NCBI RefSeq assembly: GCF_014356525.2
Contig: NC_052506.1
Location: 14,754,783 to 14,818,782 of the forward strand
Reading direction: 5' to 3'
DNA length: 64,000 bases
Origin: Nilaparvata lugens
Lineage: Eukaryota; Arthropoda; Insecta; Hemiptera; Delphacidae
In this document: piece after piece, positions 35,144 to 46,470 of the stretch
Layout: each line of letters starts with the position of its first letter
How positions within the stretch are numbered: position 1 is the stretch's first letter
Notes under the pieces: model-generated
What the model was told of the DNA's origin: nothing
Database searches by the model: none
What the model saw: the letters and a program-made list of their open reading frames with translations, nothing else
Program-made: the position numbers and the translations under genes

Positions 35144-35318
35144 TTAATAATAATAATAATATCGAGTGACCTGGCTGACTCAGGTCTGGTGTCAGAGTTT
35201 TCAGGTCGCAACTGATCAATTTCAGGGCCTCTGACATGACCTAACGACTACTTTTTAGGCAGCCGGGACCGACGGCTTAACGTGTCCATCCGAAACACGG
35301 GAGTGGCCCGAGATAAAT
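35144..35318 (-). repeat. Non-LTR retroposon 3' end with (ATT)n tail
   Basis: On the minus strand a GC-balanced core (GTTAAGCCGTCGGTCCCGGC is its most recognisable word) is followed by a run of ATT triplets (35144-35163 on the plus strand). The core looks like a widespread arthropod LINE/SINE 3' region (recall, unverified). No coding part is present. Confidence 0.6.
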
Positions 35319-35619
35319 ATTCCAGTTGAAATAAGATGATTCACCATTTTACCAAAGAATAATTTTCCATTCTCATTCATCATACTTTCAGGTTGCTCAT
35401 ATTTCTTCTCATTTCATTTGAGAGATTTAGAGACCATGCAGATAAACGTAAACTGAATATCCGGCATAGAAGGAGTCTGGGAAGCAGATAGAAACATTCC
35501 ACCAGAATGGCTGTACACAATACAATAATGTCTTACAAAGCTGAATACTAGTGATATTCGAGGAATAGAATTGTTCTTGATAGTGAGTTTATATTGTTTG
35601 TTGGTGAGTAGCCTCTGTT

Positions 35620-36450
35620 ACAGTGGAAGGGGAGGAAGAGGAGCAGTTTGTTGTGGGAGGAAAAGCGTATTGTGGTGGAGGGGGGGGTGGTAAAAGCGAG
35701 TGTTTCGCTTGTCGTTACAAGCCACTGTTCGGCGGCGGTGGCGGTAGCAGCGGAGGCAGCGGAGGCGGCGGAGGCGGCGGATTGCCTTTTAATTCAACAT
35801 GACTTACAGCCTAGCATGGCTTGCAGATTGCTATCGATCGGCAACATGGAGTTATTTAGTGTGCATAAGCCACGTCCTCCACAAAGGCCAGGATTTCTAT
35901 TGATCCCCGGTTAGCTAACCCCTGCCCCTTCACCCCCGGCCAACCAGAGCAGCACCTCTCATGACCACTTGCGTCGGTTCCATGTTAAATTCATTTTCTG
36001 GTCAAATGCTCTATCAGGCTTTGTGTCAGTCTTTGTAACTGGTCGCTCCTCATTCAAACACGGCCTGGCCTCTCTCAATATTGCTCGGCTGTGGCCCAGG
36101 CCCAGCCGCTATATAAATTCTATCTATATAGTTCTATCTATCTGTATAAATTCAATAAACTATTTCAATTTGCGACCTCGACTAACGGCACCCACCAAAG
36201 CAGCCGAAATAGATGCCAACCTCAAAGCGATAAATATCCCTGGGTCACACATAAATACAGCTGCAACAGTACAACTGATGGACCTGCCTTTATGATAAGA
36301 ACAAAAGCCGGCAATGCAATCTTGCAAATTGCAATGTTAATCGATTAGTGGATCACAATCACGACATGGGCGCTTTCAATGGCCCTCTTCTGCTCACCAA
36401 TGCATTCTGCATCCATACATTCACTGCAATCTACAATTCTACTATCCCTG
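35620..36450. other. GC-rich island, candidate regulatory element
   Basis: Starts with a G-rich run and a GGC/GGA trinucleotide stretch and continues as repeat-free, GC-balanced sequence. The part at 36170-36420 contains a homeodomain-type GTTAATCGATTAG and CAATCTTGCAAATTGC (C/EBP-like). ORFs 35648-35914 and 35969-36295 have no domain. Their alanine run comes from the trinucleotide repeat. Confidence 0.33.
35728..35781 (+). repeat. GGC/GGA/GCA trinucleotide repeat
   Basis: Runs of GCGGCGGTGGCGG and GGAGGCGGCGGAGGCGG with few interruptions. Confidence 0.85.
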
Positions 36451-37348
36451 TAACACACCAACATGATGCTACTCTACATTTTAATAGTTGAAATTATTGC
36501 ATCATAAGACCCGTATACTCAATAGTAATTCAATTACTCATCGATTCTCAATTGCAACACATTCAAGTAGATGTAACAATGGCTTGATTTGAACCTGAAT
36601 GCAGTTGAACTTGGGATGAACAGTTATTGAGGATTCGGGCACAACTTCCACAGTCACTGGTTACAATCTTCGTTGTGACTGGATGTAAGTTAAACGACAA
36701 TGAAAAGTATTATTTGATTTTCAAAAAATAGATCTCATAAGAATAAGGTGTAAATAATGGATATTGAGGAAATTCACATGAAGCTTGACAGGTGAGTAAG
36801 AATTTCAAGAATTGAATACATTCTGGAACATGTTTCAGTTTTATACTCAAATTAGAGAGTAATAATTATTATAGAGAAGTCCGTAGAGGATAGTAGTAAT
36901 ATAGTAAACTACTGATCTCATGAGCATTATGGATGTAATGAGAAAAATGTTTGTGGATTTTTTCATAGTTTCAGTAACTTTTTCTTGGACTTTTTTAGTA
37001 TTTTCTAGTCGACACAAAATCCCCTATTCTGAGTTTAAAACAAAAAAAAGTAAAGAATTTTTTTCATCAATATTATTATTAATGAAGTAATAAAAAATAA
37101 TCGAATAAAATAATCTATTGATTCATTCTTATACATGTTTTTAATATATTAAATCTGCATCAACTGATACTGGGAAACTGACTTATGCATGACAGAGTGC
37201 GGGGATAAAGTGAACAGGTCCATCAAGATTATTTAATCAACAGAAGCTGTCAACATTGGTATGAGTTGCAACAAAATAATTATGATTAAGTTTGTAGAGT
37301 GAATATTGATGTTGTGGAACTTTTTAATAATTGAAGAGACTTGAGATT
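36451..37348. other. AT-rich non-coding DNA
   Basis: No recognised feature. Confidence 0.4.
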
Positions 37349-37405
37349 TTGTCAAAAAATCCACTTTTGTAGAAATACTTTTTGAATAAGTGGATTTTTT
37401 GACAA
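37349..37405. repeat. Short inverted repeat, 18-bp perfect arms
   Basis: TTGTCAAAAAATCCACTT (37349-37366) pairs perfectly with its complement at 37388-37405 around a 21-base spacer. The arm word is close to the outer ends of the foldback at 59415-59624 (TTGTCAAAAAACCAC), so it may be a deleted relative. Confidence 0.85.
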
Positions 37406-39696
37406 CATCGCAAAGTAATTATGATTTCCAATAGTTCAATTTAGTGAAGTCGGATTCGCATGGACATTTTCTAAGAAAATTATTCAATAATTCTCATGAC
37501 ATAATAATAATAGATAGCCTGCAACCAGTGTGGTATTACTTTCTGTTGTACCAGCAGTAACTTTGTGGCAGCTAGAAGGAGTCAATGTTATTATAATGAC
37601 GGGTAGTGATAATAAAGAGAGAAATGAGTGGGTGCTTGGTGAAATTCATAAAACAAATTTATTTGAGTGCCTCCTCTGAAAATAGCAATGGACTTGTCGT
37701 CTGGTGACGTTTATTAATGCTGTGAGGTAGGCTGAGTGTTTGAGACGCTCGACTTTTGTCAAAATATTATCTCTGAGAAGCAATAAAGCAGTGTTATGAG
37801 GGGAGTGAAGTGGTTGGGCGGGGGTGAGTGGTGGGAAGAAATGAAAAGAGACAAGAGAAAAGAAAGTACGAAGGAGAGCAACTATTCATACTGTTGCCAA
37901 GAGACGCAGCTCCGTGTTATGAGCAATGACCCCTCTTCACCACTTGGCATGAGCAAACAAATTAGACTACACTCCATAACGCTAATACTCGGTGACTGCT
38001 GGTGAAAACAAATGGTTTCATATATTGGCTTGTCAGAGGAATCATTTAGAACAAAACTTTTTTCAGAAGGAATCATAAGTGAGCAATAAATCACGCGAAA
38101 ATCTACACAAATTGAGCTTCAAGAATGAGCCGAATAAGTGGAAAGTCAGTGCTCTAATAGAGGTTTTTAGAGGTTTTATAGAAATGTGAATTTTTTTCAC
38201 TATGCTTGGTTTTGAAGAATATAAATTTGAAAATCTACTTTGTGAAAATGATTGTGAACTGAAAATTTTGTGAAGTTGTCACGTGGTATTTTAGCACCAC
38301 AGAATATTTTGAGATGAACTGGTGAATTTTAATAGAATTATAAAATGGAAAAGAAAGTTAACCTAGTCAAAGAACTACTCAAGTAAAATCGAATGTTGTT
38401 ACCGATAAAGAGTAATCGTATTATTTAAAATGATAAGGAAAAACATGCATAACTGTGATTCAACAACTAATGAGAATCCATTGGCAGAATTAAAAATTAT
38501 AAAGCGGCTTATTTATTATTGGCAGATCATAAAAAATAAAAGTTTGCATGTACATTGAGGTTAGAATTGTTTATTTACACTTTTAAATGAATCAATCGAT
38601 CTAGAATAAATCGATAGTTATTTGAATCAATACCTAGCGAATCAGCTGATTGTTCGATCAACCAATATAGGTTGAATTATAAAGTTTACTCATAAAAGAT
38701 GTATTATATATACTAAGGAAGGTTTATGTATAGAAATACGGACAACTATTATTGCTGTATAAATATTTATTACAATCTAAAAAAGCACGAAAATCAAGAG
38801 TATACAAAACTCATATAAAAAACTAAATGTATATTGTAACATGTTAACATCGTATATCACGATTTATTCAACAAAATAGTTTAAGATAATCACTCCATAT
38901 ATTTATATAAAAACTTTTATTTATTTTTTCTATTATAAAGTTGAAGAAGCCCTGATTCTGAAGCAACCAATTACATTGAGTTTGCTAAATTAAAAGCCAA
39001 TCAGAAAGAAGCTTACAAATTGTTCAAGGAAGAGATAAAATTTTTCTGAAAACTATCTTCTTCTGGCTTGTGATCTCCTCCTGAGAGGATGCACATGTAG
39101 TTTAGGGTTCTTTCTTCCTTTAAAATTTTAAAATTATCAAGCCAACCCCTTTTTTAAATGTAAACTATTTGTGATTAATGTGTATTTATCTGTGAACTCA
39201 GTGTTGTTGAAGAGTTCGTAAAAGTAATCAATTCCCATGAATATATCTATAATTCGGAAAGAAATCTATAAGACACCTGGACCACGCGCTAGCCCAGCAG
39301 AGACGAAAGGGACCTGCATAATTAATTATTGGAAATAATTAATTCATTCTACGAGACCGACAAGAACATCATTAATGTGAGTGATAGATCAAACGAGCTC
39401 GTTTTAAGGCCTTTCTGTTCATAGTTGGGGAATTAATCAAAGCGCTATATTAATTAACTTAAGTCAAGGAAAATTCGCAACGTGTTGAGTGCTAGCACAT
39501 AGTTTATAAGAACGTTTTATGAATTTATTTGATATATGTAGGAAGCTTACTTCCGTGCTCGGCACGAACTCATATAAAACCCTGAGATCTCATGTTGGAA
39601 TATTAATTTGTTAATTATTATTTTTGCTAATTGATCAAAGAAAGTCATATCAAATCTATAGACCAAACAGGTTTTAAATGGTAGAATTATGAATTG
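37406..39696. other. AT-rich non-coding DNA with a small island
   Basis: A GC-balanced, G-rich stretch lies at about 37690-37990. At 38960-39050 a short frame rich in K and E is interrupted, and no family is recognised. Nothing else is supported. Confidence 0.4.
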
Positions 39697-39786
39697 ACTT
39701 GAAGTCCACGCATCAGTATTAAACATAATATATATTTATAAATTTTAAAGCTCACTATTGTGAATGCTGATGCGTGGACTTCAAGT
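39697..39786. repeat. Inverted repeat, 20-bp perfect arms
   Basis: ACTTGAAGTCCACGCATCAG at 39697-39716 is perfectly inverted at 39767-39786 around a 50-base AT-rich spacer. No target-site duplication is apparent. It could be a tiny MITE or a stem-loop RNA locus. Confidence 0.9.
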
Positions 39787-39808
39787 TTTTTAATTAATAT
39801 TAAACCTT

Positions 39809-40333
39809 GTGATAATTGTTAAACTGTTGAAGAGTTTATATATATATATTGGAAATATTATAGATATAGAATATTTTATTTATATATTGTTTTATGGGAA
39901 TATATTTGTGTTTTATGTCAGCATACAAAATCATAGAATTTTTTATTATATCCTAACTCATCTCGTGATATACAGTTTGAGCTGTCTTGGTACCAAAAAA
40001 TATTCAGCAGCATATAAAATTATTGAATCAATTAATATTGATCTTGTTAAGAGCATTCCGTACTTATCATCCTTTGATGATAGTCACATTAGTCTGCCAG
40101 AAAAAAATATATTGATAATTATATTAATAAGGTTCCAGTTATATCATATAAGGATCCAGAGAGCTTCAAGAACTGGCGTTGTAAGTTCTAAGGAATTTCA
40201 GAAGGATAAATTGGTGAACACCTGTATTCATGACGAGCGTTTTAAGGATCAACTAGAAAAAACTATAGTTGGTCTTTATTATTCTCTATTGTGTACATGG
40301 TTACTGATAATCAGTCATCAACTATTCTTTTGA
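39809..40333 (+). other. Unidentified ORF (174 codons)
   Basis: A long uninterrupted frame in AT-rich DNA. The N-terminal 60 residues are I/Y/F-rich and look like translated low-complexity AT sequence. The rest is more balanced (for example KEFQKDKLVNTCIHDERFKD) and could be a remnant of a real protein. No domain is recognised, and no promoter or splice context is clear. Confidence 0.2.
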
Positions 40334-40440
40334 TTTCCTCATTGGTATTCTTCAAGAACTTTGTAGAAGCAGCGGTAAGAATTAATAATCACCGGTCATT
40401 GAACCTTATGGTGATTAATTGTGTTTGGAAAATTCATGTA

Positions 40441-40842
40441 TTTACCACTGAGCTAAAGCCAGTGGTAACCGCAAAGCTGCGGTTTGAACCCAGCAATTTT
40501 GCGAGCCGGACGGCCTTAATCATTTGTGAATTTATTCGCAAATTAGGAACTTCAGCGACTGCTCCTATATATACTAAATTTACCACTTTACACAAATGTC
40601 ACCCAACCAGTGGGGCAAAGGTCTACGTCTTTACACAACGGCTTCATAACGTGGGACTCTATCATAAGAGATAACCCTACAAGAAGCACGTCTTTACAAA
40701 GTGAACAAGACTTAACCTATTTCGGACTATATGTAACTTTATCCAAATTTCAGAGAGGAATAGCACAAGGTCACCTTATTTTTCTCTCTCGCTATCATTT
40801 TTGATGATGTACTTGTATGAATAAATGAAGAATTAATAAAGG
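40441..40842. mobile_element. Probable SINE-like retroposon with tRNA-related words
   Basis: Near the left end, TACCACTG and CAGTGGTA form a hairpin, followed by ACCGCA/TGCGGT. GGTTTGAACCC (40481-40491) resembles a pol III B box. On the minus strand the same region contains TTTAGCTCAGTGGT, an A-box-like word, but B and A are then in the wrong order for a tRNA gene. The right end, TTTTTGATGATGTACTTG followed by AATAAATGAAG, looks like a retroposon tail. No intact tRNA is present. Confidence 0.4.
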
Positions 40843-41195
40843 TATTTGCAAAAATTTCATCAAAGCCCATACCTTGGTGAGCCTAATTCAAAATTACAAA
40901 CAACTGGTCTAGTGAACCACGATGGAAGTGTGGAAGTTGGAAGAGTTCTAAGAATCTGTCTGTTTAGTGCGTGATTTTAGGAATTTTCAAACAAAAAGTA
41001 GCTCAAACACATTATTACTTCAGTATGTTCGCAATCGAGCCTGTAAATCAAATTTGAACATACGCATTTGCTCGAGTCTATTGGAAAAAAATAAACAACG
41101 TAAGAACGGTGGAATTCACAAGATTTTAAAATATTTTTTAAAGAGCTTACAACAATGTTAAACTATCCTGTGAATTGAGTCTCAATTCTGTGTTT
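40843..41195. other. AT-rich non-coding DNA
   Basis: The ORF at 40967-41161 is K/S/N-rich and unsupported. Confidence 0.35.
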
Positions 41196-41199
41196 GTCA

Positions 41200-41340
41200 G
41201 GGTGTTTATTTTTATTTATTTATTGTATAAAATACTATAATCACAATACAATTATGACATTGGAGGAAAAACTAGGCTAAGCCTGTACTATTTCTCTCCA
41301 AAAATTTTGATAAAATGTTAATGTTGTCCAAAAGATAAGG
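41200..41340 (-). repeat. Probable retroposon 3' tail (minus strand)
   Basis: Read on the minus strand, a core (TTGGAGAGAAATAGTACAGG, then GCTTAGCC) is followed by an AT-rich end with AATAAATAAATAAAAATAAA, a typical polyadenylation-type terminus. TTGGAG and CTCCAA words form a partial inverted repeat. Confidence 0.45.
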
Positions 41341-41923
41341 TTATATAGTCACACACTGCTTCGTCACTTGATTTTCGGTCCAGAAATGATTATTTAAAAT
41401 TTTGAATTTTGAAGGTTGATTTTATACTCTAAAAAATCATGTTTGCTTGGAAATGTGGCAAAGCACGAAGTGCGCAAGGAATACACAATCAAAAATAATC
41501 ATTATTTTGCATTGAATACTCTTTTATCCATCATAAGTAAATAGAAATAAGTAAATAAGATATAGTACAAGGAGTATCCTTAGTTTTCCTCTCCCATTCA
41601 GTGCTTTCTTGTAAAAATTAGAATAATAAATAAATAAATAATAACCTTTAATAACTCTTCTGGAGAGAATGATTTGTGCAGCAAAAGAAATTATTACAAT
41701 ATGAATTCTATTTTAGAAATGAGGCATAGCGATTTCTGAGAAGGTAGCGATTTTTCCACTCTCTGATGTCAAATAGCTTGCAAAATTACTTGCCGTCAAT
41801 ATTGAAAAATAAATTTTAACTTCACATTAATTATGAGCTACTATTTAGCTTTTCTTTAAGTGTTACAATTAGGTATATTATCGGAAAGTGTATAATCAAT
41901 CACAGAGCAGGATATAATATTGG
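41341..41923. other. AT-rich non-coding DNA
   Basis: Nothing recognised. Confidence 0.35.
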
Positions 41924-42012
41924 CAGTGATCAAGGATAGTCTATAATATTATAGACTTTATAATAATTATAATTTTTACAGTATACAATAATATTATAGT
42001 CAATGATCACTG
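41924..42012. repeat. AT-rich foldback
   Basis: Outer words CAGTGATCA and TGATCACTG pair. The inner GTCTATAATATTATAGAC is itself a perfect 18-base palindrome that pairs again with AATAATATTATAGTC. It is a cruciform-capable structure or a small MITE. Confidence 0.7.
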
Positions 42013-42569
42013 ATAAAATTGTCCACACGCTATATCAATGTTGTGAGCTACAGGGAAGTAAGGATTTCTTTGATTCTCTGTAGACAGAGAGATTTCAAGT
42101 TAATAGTGATATTGTAACAAACGAAATATTTCTCATTGCTGTAAAATAATTAATCACTAAAATATTTCTCCAACAATTACTACTTATAAATTCTATAATT
42201 AATACTTAAAATTTCTACAACTACCACTTATATTTCTATTGAGAACAACAAATTTCATGTTGTTATGTGAAGTGAAAGTGAATATCCAATAAAGAATGAC
42301 AATTTACAAAGAAAATCTTGCTGATAACATATCATGTGAAATTAACTCTTATTGTAAGAATGATTTTTGAATTCAATCTCTTATTTAACTGATATATTGA
42401 TTTCTTACTTCTTCTCTACAGCAGGACGTGGAATAGATTTATTATCTTTCATACAGAGTGCAAGCCAGTGGCAAGCTATAACTTCAGCCAAGATGTAAAA
42501 AATACCGAAATAAAATATTTTATTACCTGTTGAAAAATAATCATACGCTGTAAATCAGTTGTAACTGGA
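42013..42569. other. AT-rich non-coding DNA
   Basis: Nothing recognised. Confidence 0.35.
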
Positions 42570-43160
42570 AGATTAAGACAGAAGTGATCTATTTCGGGAA
42601 TAACGGCGGCACTTCTTTTTGGAGAAGCACACAAAAATAGTACTTAACTCTTGTTGACTGACTATACCAAGATTCACAGTCAGCATTCGTATTCAGCATA
42701 GTATTGATGCTATGTGTAGGAAATACTGACAGCATGAATTGAATCCCCCTGTAGGTTCAGAGGTGGGCGACAAGTTAATCTCAGAGATCTGCTCAACTTA
42801 ATTTCTCGTACCGTTTACATTATGATGGACGACACAACTTTATTATTACTTATTAAGTTTCTGTTGCTTTGTTGTAAGCCGTGACCTGGTCCCATGCCAG
42901 CAGATAACTCATTTCTGTGCGTTTTAATAAATTGCCGGAGATGAGAGTTATTATGATTAGTCTCTTGTTTGGCTAACTGATCGTTTGTCATCACAGCTCA
43001 TTTGACGGCGCCATCCTTCTTCCAGAATATGTGACTTCTTTCAAGTTGCCCGTCTAGACCGTTCGCCATCATATCCCAGTTATTATTATGACATTAATAA
43101 AACGGCTCCCTCGACGGTCCTACTATTCTCACAGTTCCAGTCGATTTACATCATAATTGA
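42570..43160. other. GC-balanced island, candidate enhancer
   Basis: Repeat-free, with many TTTATTATTAC/TTTAATAAAT-type words (Hox/Cdx-like) at 42838-42940 and CpG words near 43010-43120 (GACGGCGCCATCC). There is no ORF of note, so this is purely non-coding. Confidence 0.3.
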
Positions 43161-43971
43161 GTCTCACACAGACTACTTTGTGCTTAAAATAGAGCTTTGT
43201 TTCAGTTCCTACTCATCCACTTCAGTTTTTTTGAAGTTGATGAGGAAAAGGTTTTTTTGAGGTGGCATATTGCTCATAACTTCGTCCGTATTACAAGGCA
43301 GCAATAATGTGAATTGGAATGGGAGGCACATAAGTGCTGTTATTTTTATCACATCGACTTCTCCGCTCCTCAGCATTTCAAGGTATCAGTAGTCGAATAC
43401 AAACTACGAGTTCTCATTATTAGTCATGATATGAAATGAATGAATTACGATTATAAGAATATCACTTTTATTTATTTATTTGTATAATATCATATTCATA
43501 TGATATACGATAATCATATATTGATTGCATTAATCATAATCATAATATTCATATTCGTTGATGAAGAAATAATTTATAACACACTATAACGAGTTTCGGC
43601 TTTCACAAACCAGTGTTACTGACAATAATAGTTCATTTTAGAAAAATAACTTGAAAATAATGGCTTGAAAGCTGAATTGTTGTGTTTTATAAAGACTGTT
43701 TCTATAAAAGTTTATTATGGAATTATTCCTTCATTGGCTTACAATCCAAGTAGCCCTATTGGAATACTTTATTAGAACATATTCATACTATATACTTCCT
43801 ACATTATTCACACAATTTATGCTCTCTAATATTCAAATTCATAAACTAATTTGTTTGAGAATAACAATTTCCAACTCTGCTATATGAGTAATTAGATGAA
43901 TTCAAATGGAAATATTGGATCTTTATTCAACTCAAATTCAATGTTGTGATTATCATAGAATTTTATATCCA
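43161..43971. other. AT-rich non-coding DNA
   Basis: ATTCATA/TATGAAT words near 43490-43560 form weak local pairing. Nothing else is seen. Confidence 0.35.
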
Positions 43972-44675
43972 ACTAGCAGGTCACCCATGCTTCGCTACGG
44001 GAATTAATTAATAGATAAAATTATTTATAACCGTGAATATTCATCCATATACAGGAGAGATCAGATAAATTGTGTTCACAATATCTCCATCAAACTTTCC
44101 TTGATATTTTTATTCTGAATGAGTGAGATTGGTAAACTGATTAGAATAAAATTACTCTCTCCAGGTGTTAACAAAGCTATCATGATAATGTTTTTTCTTA
44201 TTTTCAGCCTAGATGAAGAAGGAAGCAGTTCAAGAAATAAGTTTTAAAATGTTCAAGACTTATCGAAGCTCAAAATTGCAGGTCAATATAAGAAACTGGA
44301 CAAAATCTCAATTGAATGATAGATTTTATTCTTAACTGTCATCTGATGAGTATCAAATCTAATTAAAAATATATTATCAATATGAATAATGAATCAATAA
44401 AACAGTATGTACTAGAGCACTAATATCATATTTCTGTTAAATAATCCCATACAATAATATAGTAAAGAACTGGCTTATACACGTACGGGATAGGGAAATT
44501 ATGTTTGACGCTAACGTCTGAACTACTGGACTGATTAACTTGAATTTCTGCATAAAGATTCTTAATTAAACGAGTATATAGGCATATTTTCAATTATCCA
44601 AGATTTCATTACGTCAAGTTTTCAGTTTGTAAAGTTTTAAAATTGGCCCTTGCGGAGCACGGGTTACCTGCTAGT
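43972..44675. mobile_element. TIR-bearing non-autonomous DNA element
   Basis: The left end ACTAGCAGGTCACCCATGC and the right end (minus strand) ACTAGCAGGTAACCCGTGC are inverted repeats extending about 30 bases with a few mismatches, to GCTTCGCTACGGG and GCTCCGCAAGGG. The interior of about 650 bases has no coding capacity. The terminal word is familiar from insect repeats (recall). The target duplication is unclear. Confidence 0.7.
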
Positions 44676-44768
44676 TATAAATAATTGTTGAGAAGAAGAG
44701 GGGAAGTAAATTCGAAATATAGAAGATGCGTTGCGACGATATGTAGGAGGCGAACAACTTGTGTCGAC

Positions 44769-45830
44769 TCACTGCTTTTGCGCTGTAGAAGCTAATGTTT
44801 TTATAGTGCTGCAATAAGAAGACAGCTCATTCTCATAAATCATAAGAAAAAATACAAGCATTGCTATGAAGCCGGCACTGCAACACCAACAGTTAAAATT
44901 CCAACAAGAGCAACGTCCAGAGCAGCCGTTTGTCAAATTATACATCCGCCAGTTGTGTAAATTATCATTCCAGAGCAACCATTTCTCATTCAAAGCTGTC
45001 CGATATTCGCTCCAAACAGTTACAGCATCATAAATTCATTTAACTGCCAAACCCAATGCTCTTCACATATTAAAATCAAAATAAAGCTCACAAAAATTTA
45101 TCTACTGTTAATTATAACGCTTCAATGCCACCAGTATAAGTTATGATGTCATTCTTGTTTATGATTCCAGTATTATTTGTAATCGAAGCAAATTGGTTAC
45201 AAATTTCGACTTGAATAAGACGTTTTGACGAATTTGAAATTATCAGAAATAGAAATATTATCCAGAGCGTGATATACCGATCAACAGTAACAAAAGGTTT
45301 CCGCCACATCCTGTCTTTCTTTATAATAACAGAGTTTCGTTTTGAAGCAAAATGTGAATATATAATCACAGATTCCAGCATTCTTCTATTTTTAAAAGCT
45401 TACTACTCCCTTACTTATGTCCCCATAGAAAGCAGTTTTATTTTTCTTTGGAAGAAAATATTCATAATTTTATATCATCTTTCATTTGAAGGTCTTCAAT
45501 CAATAACATTCGCATCATGACATCAATGCATTCTCATATTTGAACTTCATATATTTTTCAATGAATAATAACAAGTTATAGATGACCAGTAAAAATGTAA
45601 GCACAAAACTTGAATTGAAAATTATACAAATTAAGTTGAGTCCAGATGCTGGTAGTTCGCCTGCAAAGAAACCTGACAAAACGTGCAAAGGTGAGGAATT
45701 CTAGCATTAAAAGCATAGAAATTGACAAATGGCTACCAGTATATTTAATAGCTATTGCTACTCCTCCATCATTATTGTATTTCCTGGTGAATTCTACTTC
45801 AATAATACTCAAAATGATAAGCATGGACAA
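44769..45830 (-). other. Cluster of short minus-strand ORFs with hydrophobic segments
   Basis: Three minus-strand frames (45576-45830, 45112-45381 and 44769-44993) each contain a hydrophobic stretch followed by charged residues. The frame at 45830 has LLMLEFLTFARFVRFLCRR, faintly like a transmembrane segment plus loop of insect chemoreceptors. The TYxxxxxQF hallmark of gustatory receptors was not found, and the frames are separated by stops. This may be a decayed membrane-protein gene or chance. Confidence 0.13.
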
Positions 45831-45837
45831 GGCTTAG

Positions 45838-46090
45838 TGAACACAAGTCTCTGACGAATACAATAATTTTATTAGGGTTTGGATTTTGTCAAATTATAGA
45901 AAAGAACTAGAATATACCAACCTTGTAAATAAGGAAAAGTATGACTCTTCACTCATATGTTGCCTTTCAAGCAAATTTTCAATTATTATAGAAAAAACCA
46001 TTTAAATTCTCAAAGGTTTTATGAAATTAAGGTTGTATCCAGCATACTATGCATATCTTGATAATGTAATGAATGTCACAATACAAAAAT
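45838..46090. other. AT-rich non-coding DNA
   Basis: Nothing recognised. Confidence 0.35.
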
Positions 46091-46099
46091 TAAAATTTC

Positions 46100-46470
46100 T
46101 CCAACCAAGCCCTATGATTATGAACTTACTTTTAAGAAGCTTCTTCGTAAAGCTGCGACGAAGAACAGTTTTGAAACAGCGGCTGTCATGTCTGGCTGAT
46201 TTAGAGGCTCATTAGAGGCGATTTCGACTTGTGTTTACTCGCCTGTCCAGTTATAATTTCATTTCTTCAAGTTTGTCATCTTTCTTGGCGAGTGCGTGTT
46301 CTCGTTGACAGTTTGAACGCTCTTCAAAAATGCATGACGAGCCAATTTAATAAGACTCAGGTGGGTGGAAGGCGAATAACTCCCATTCAATGTCATTTTC
46401 TGCGCTCTATTACCGATTTAAATTGGCCTCTCCGTACAGTCTGCTCCCACAACACGCTCGCGTGATTCAT
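46100..46470. other. GC-balanced island, candidate regulatory element
   Basis: A moderate rise in GC with CpG words. Overlapping short ORFs lack domains. Confidence 0.2.

Noticed and set aside
40441..40520. tRNA gene
   Set aside because: The A- and B-box-like words are in the wrong order and no cloverleaf can be formed.
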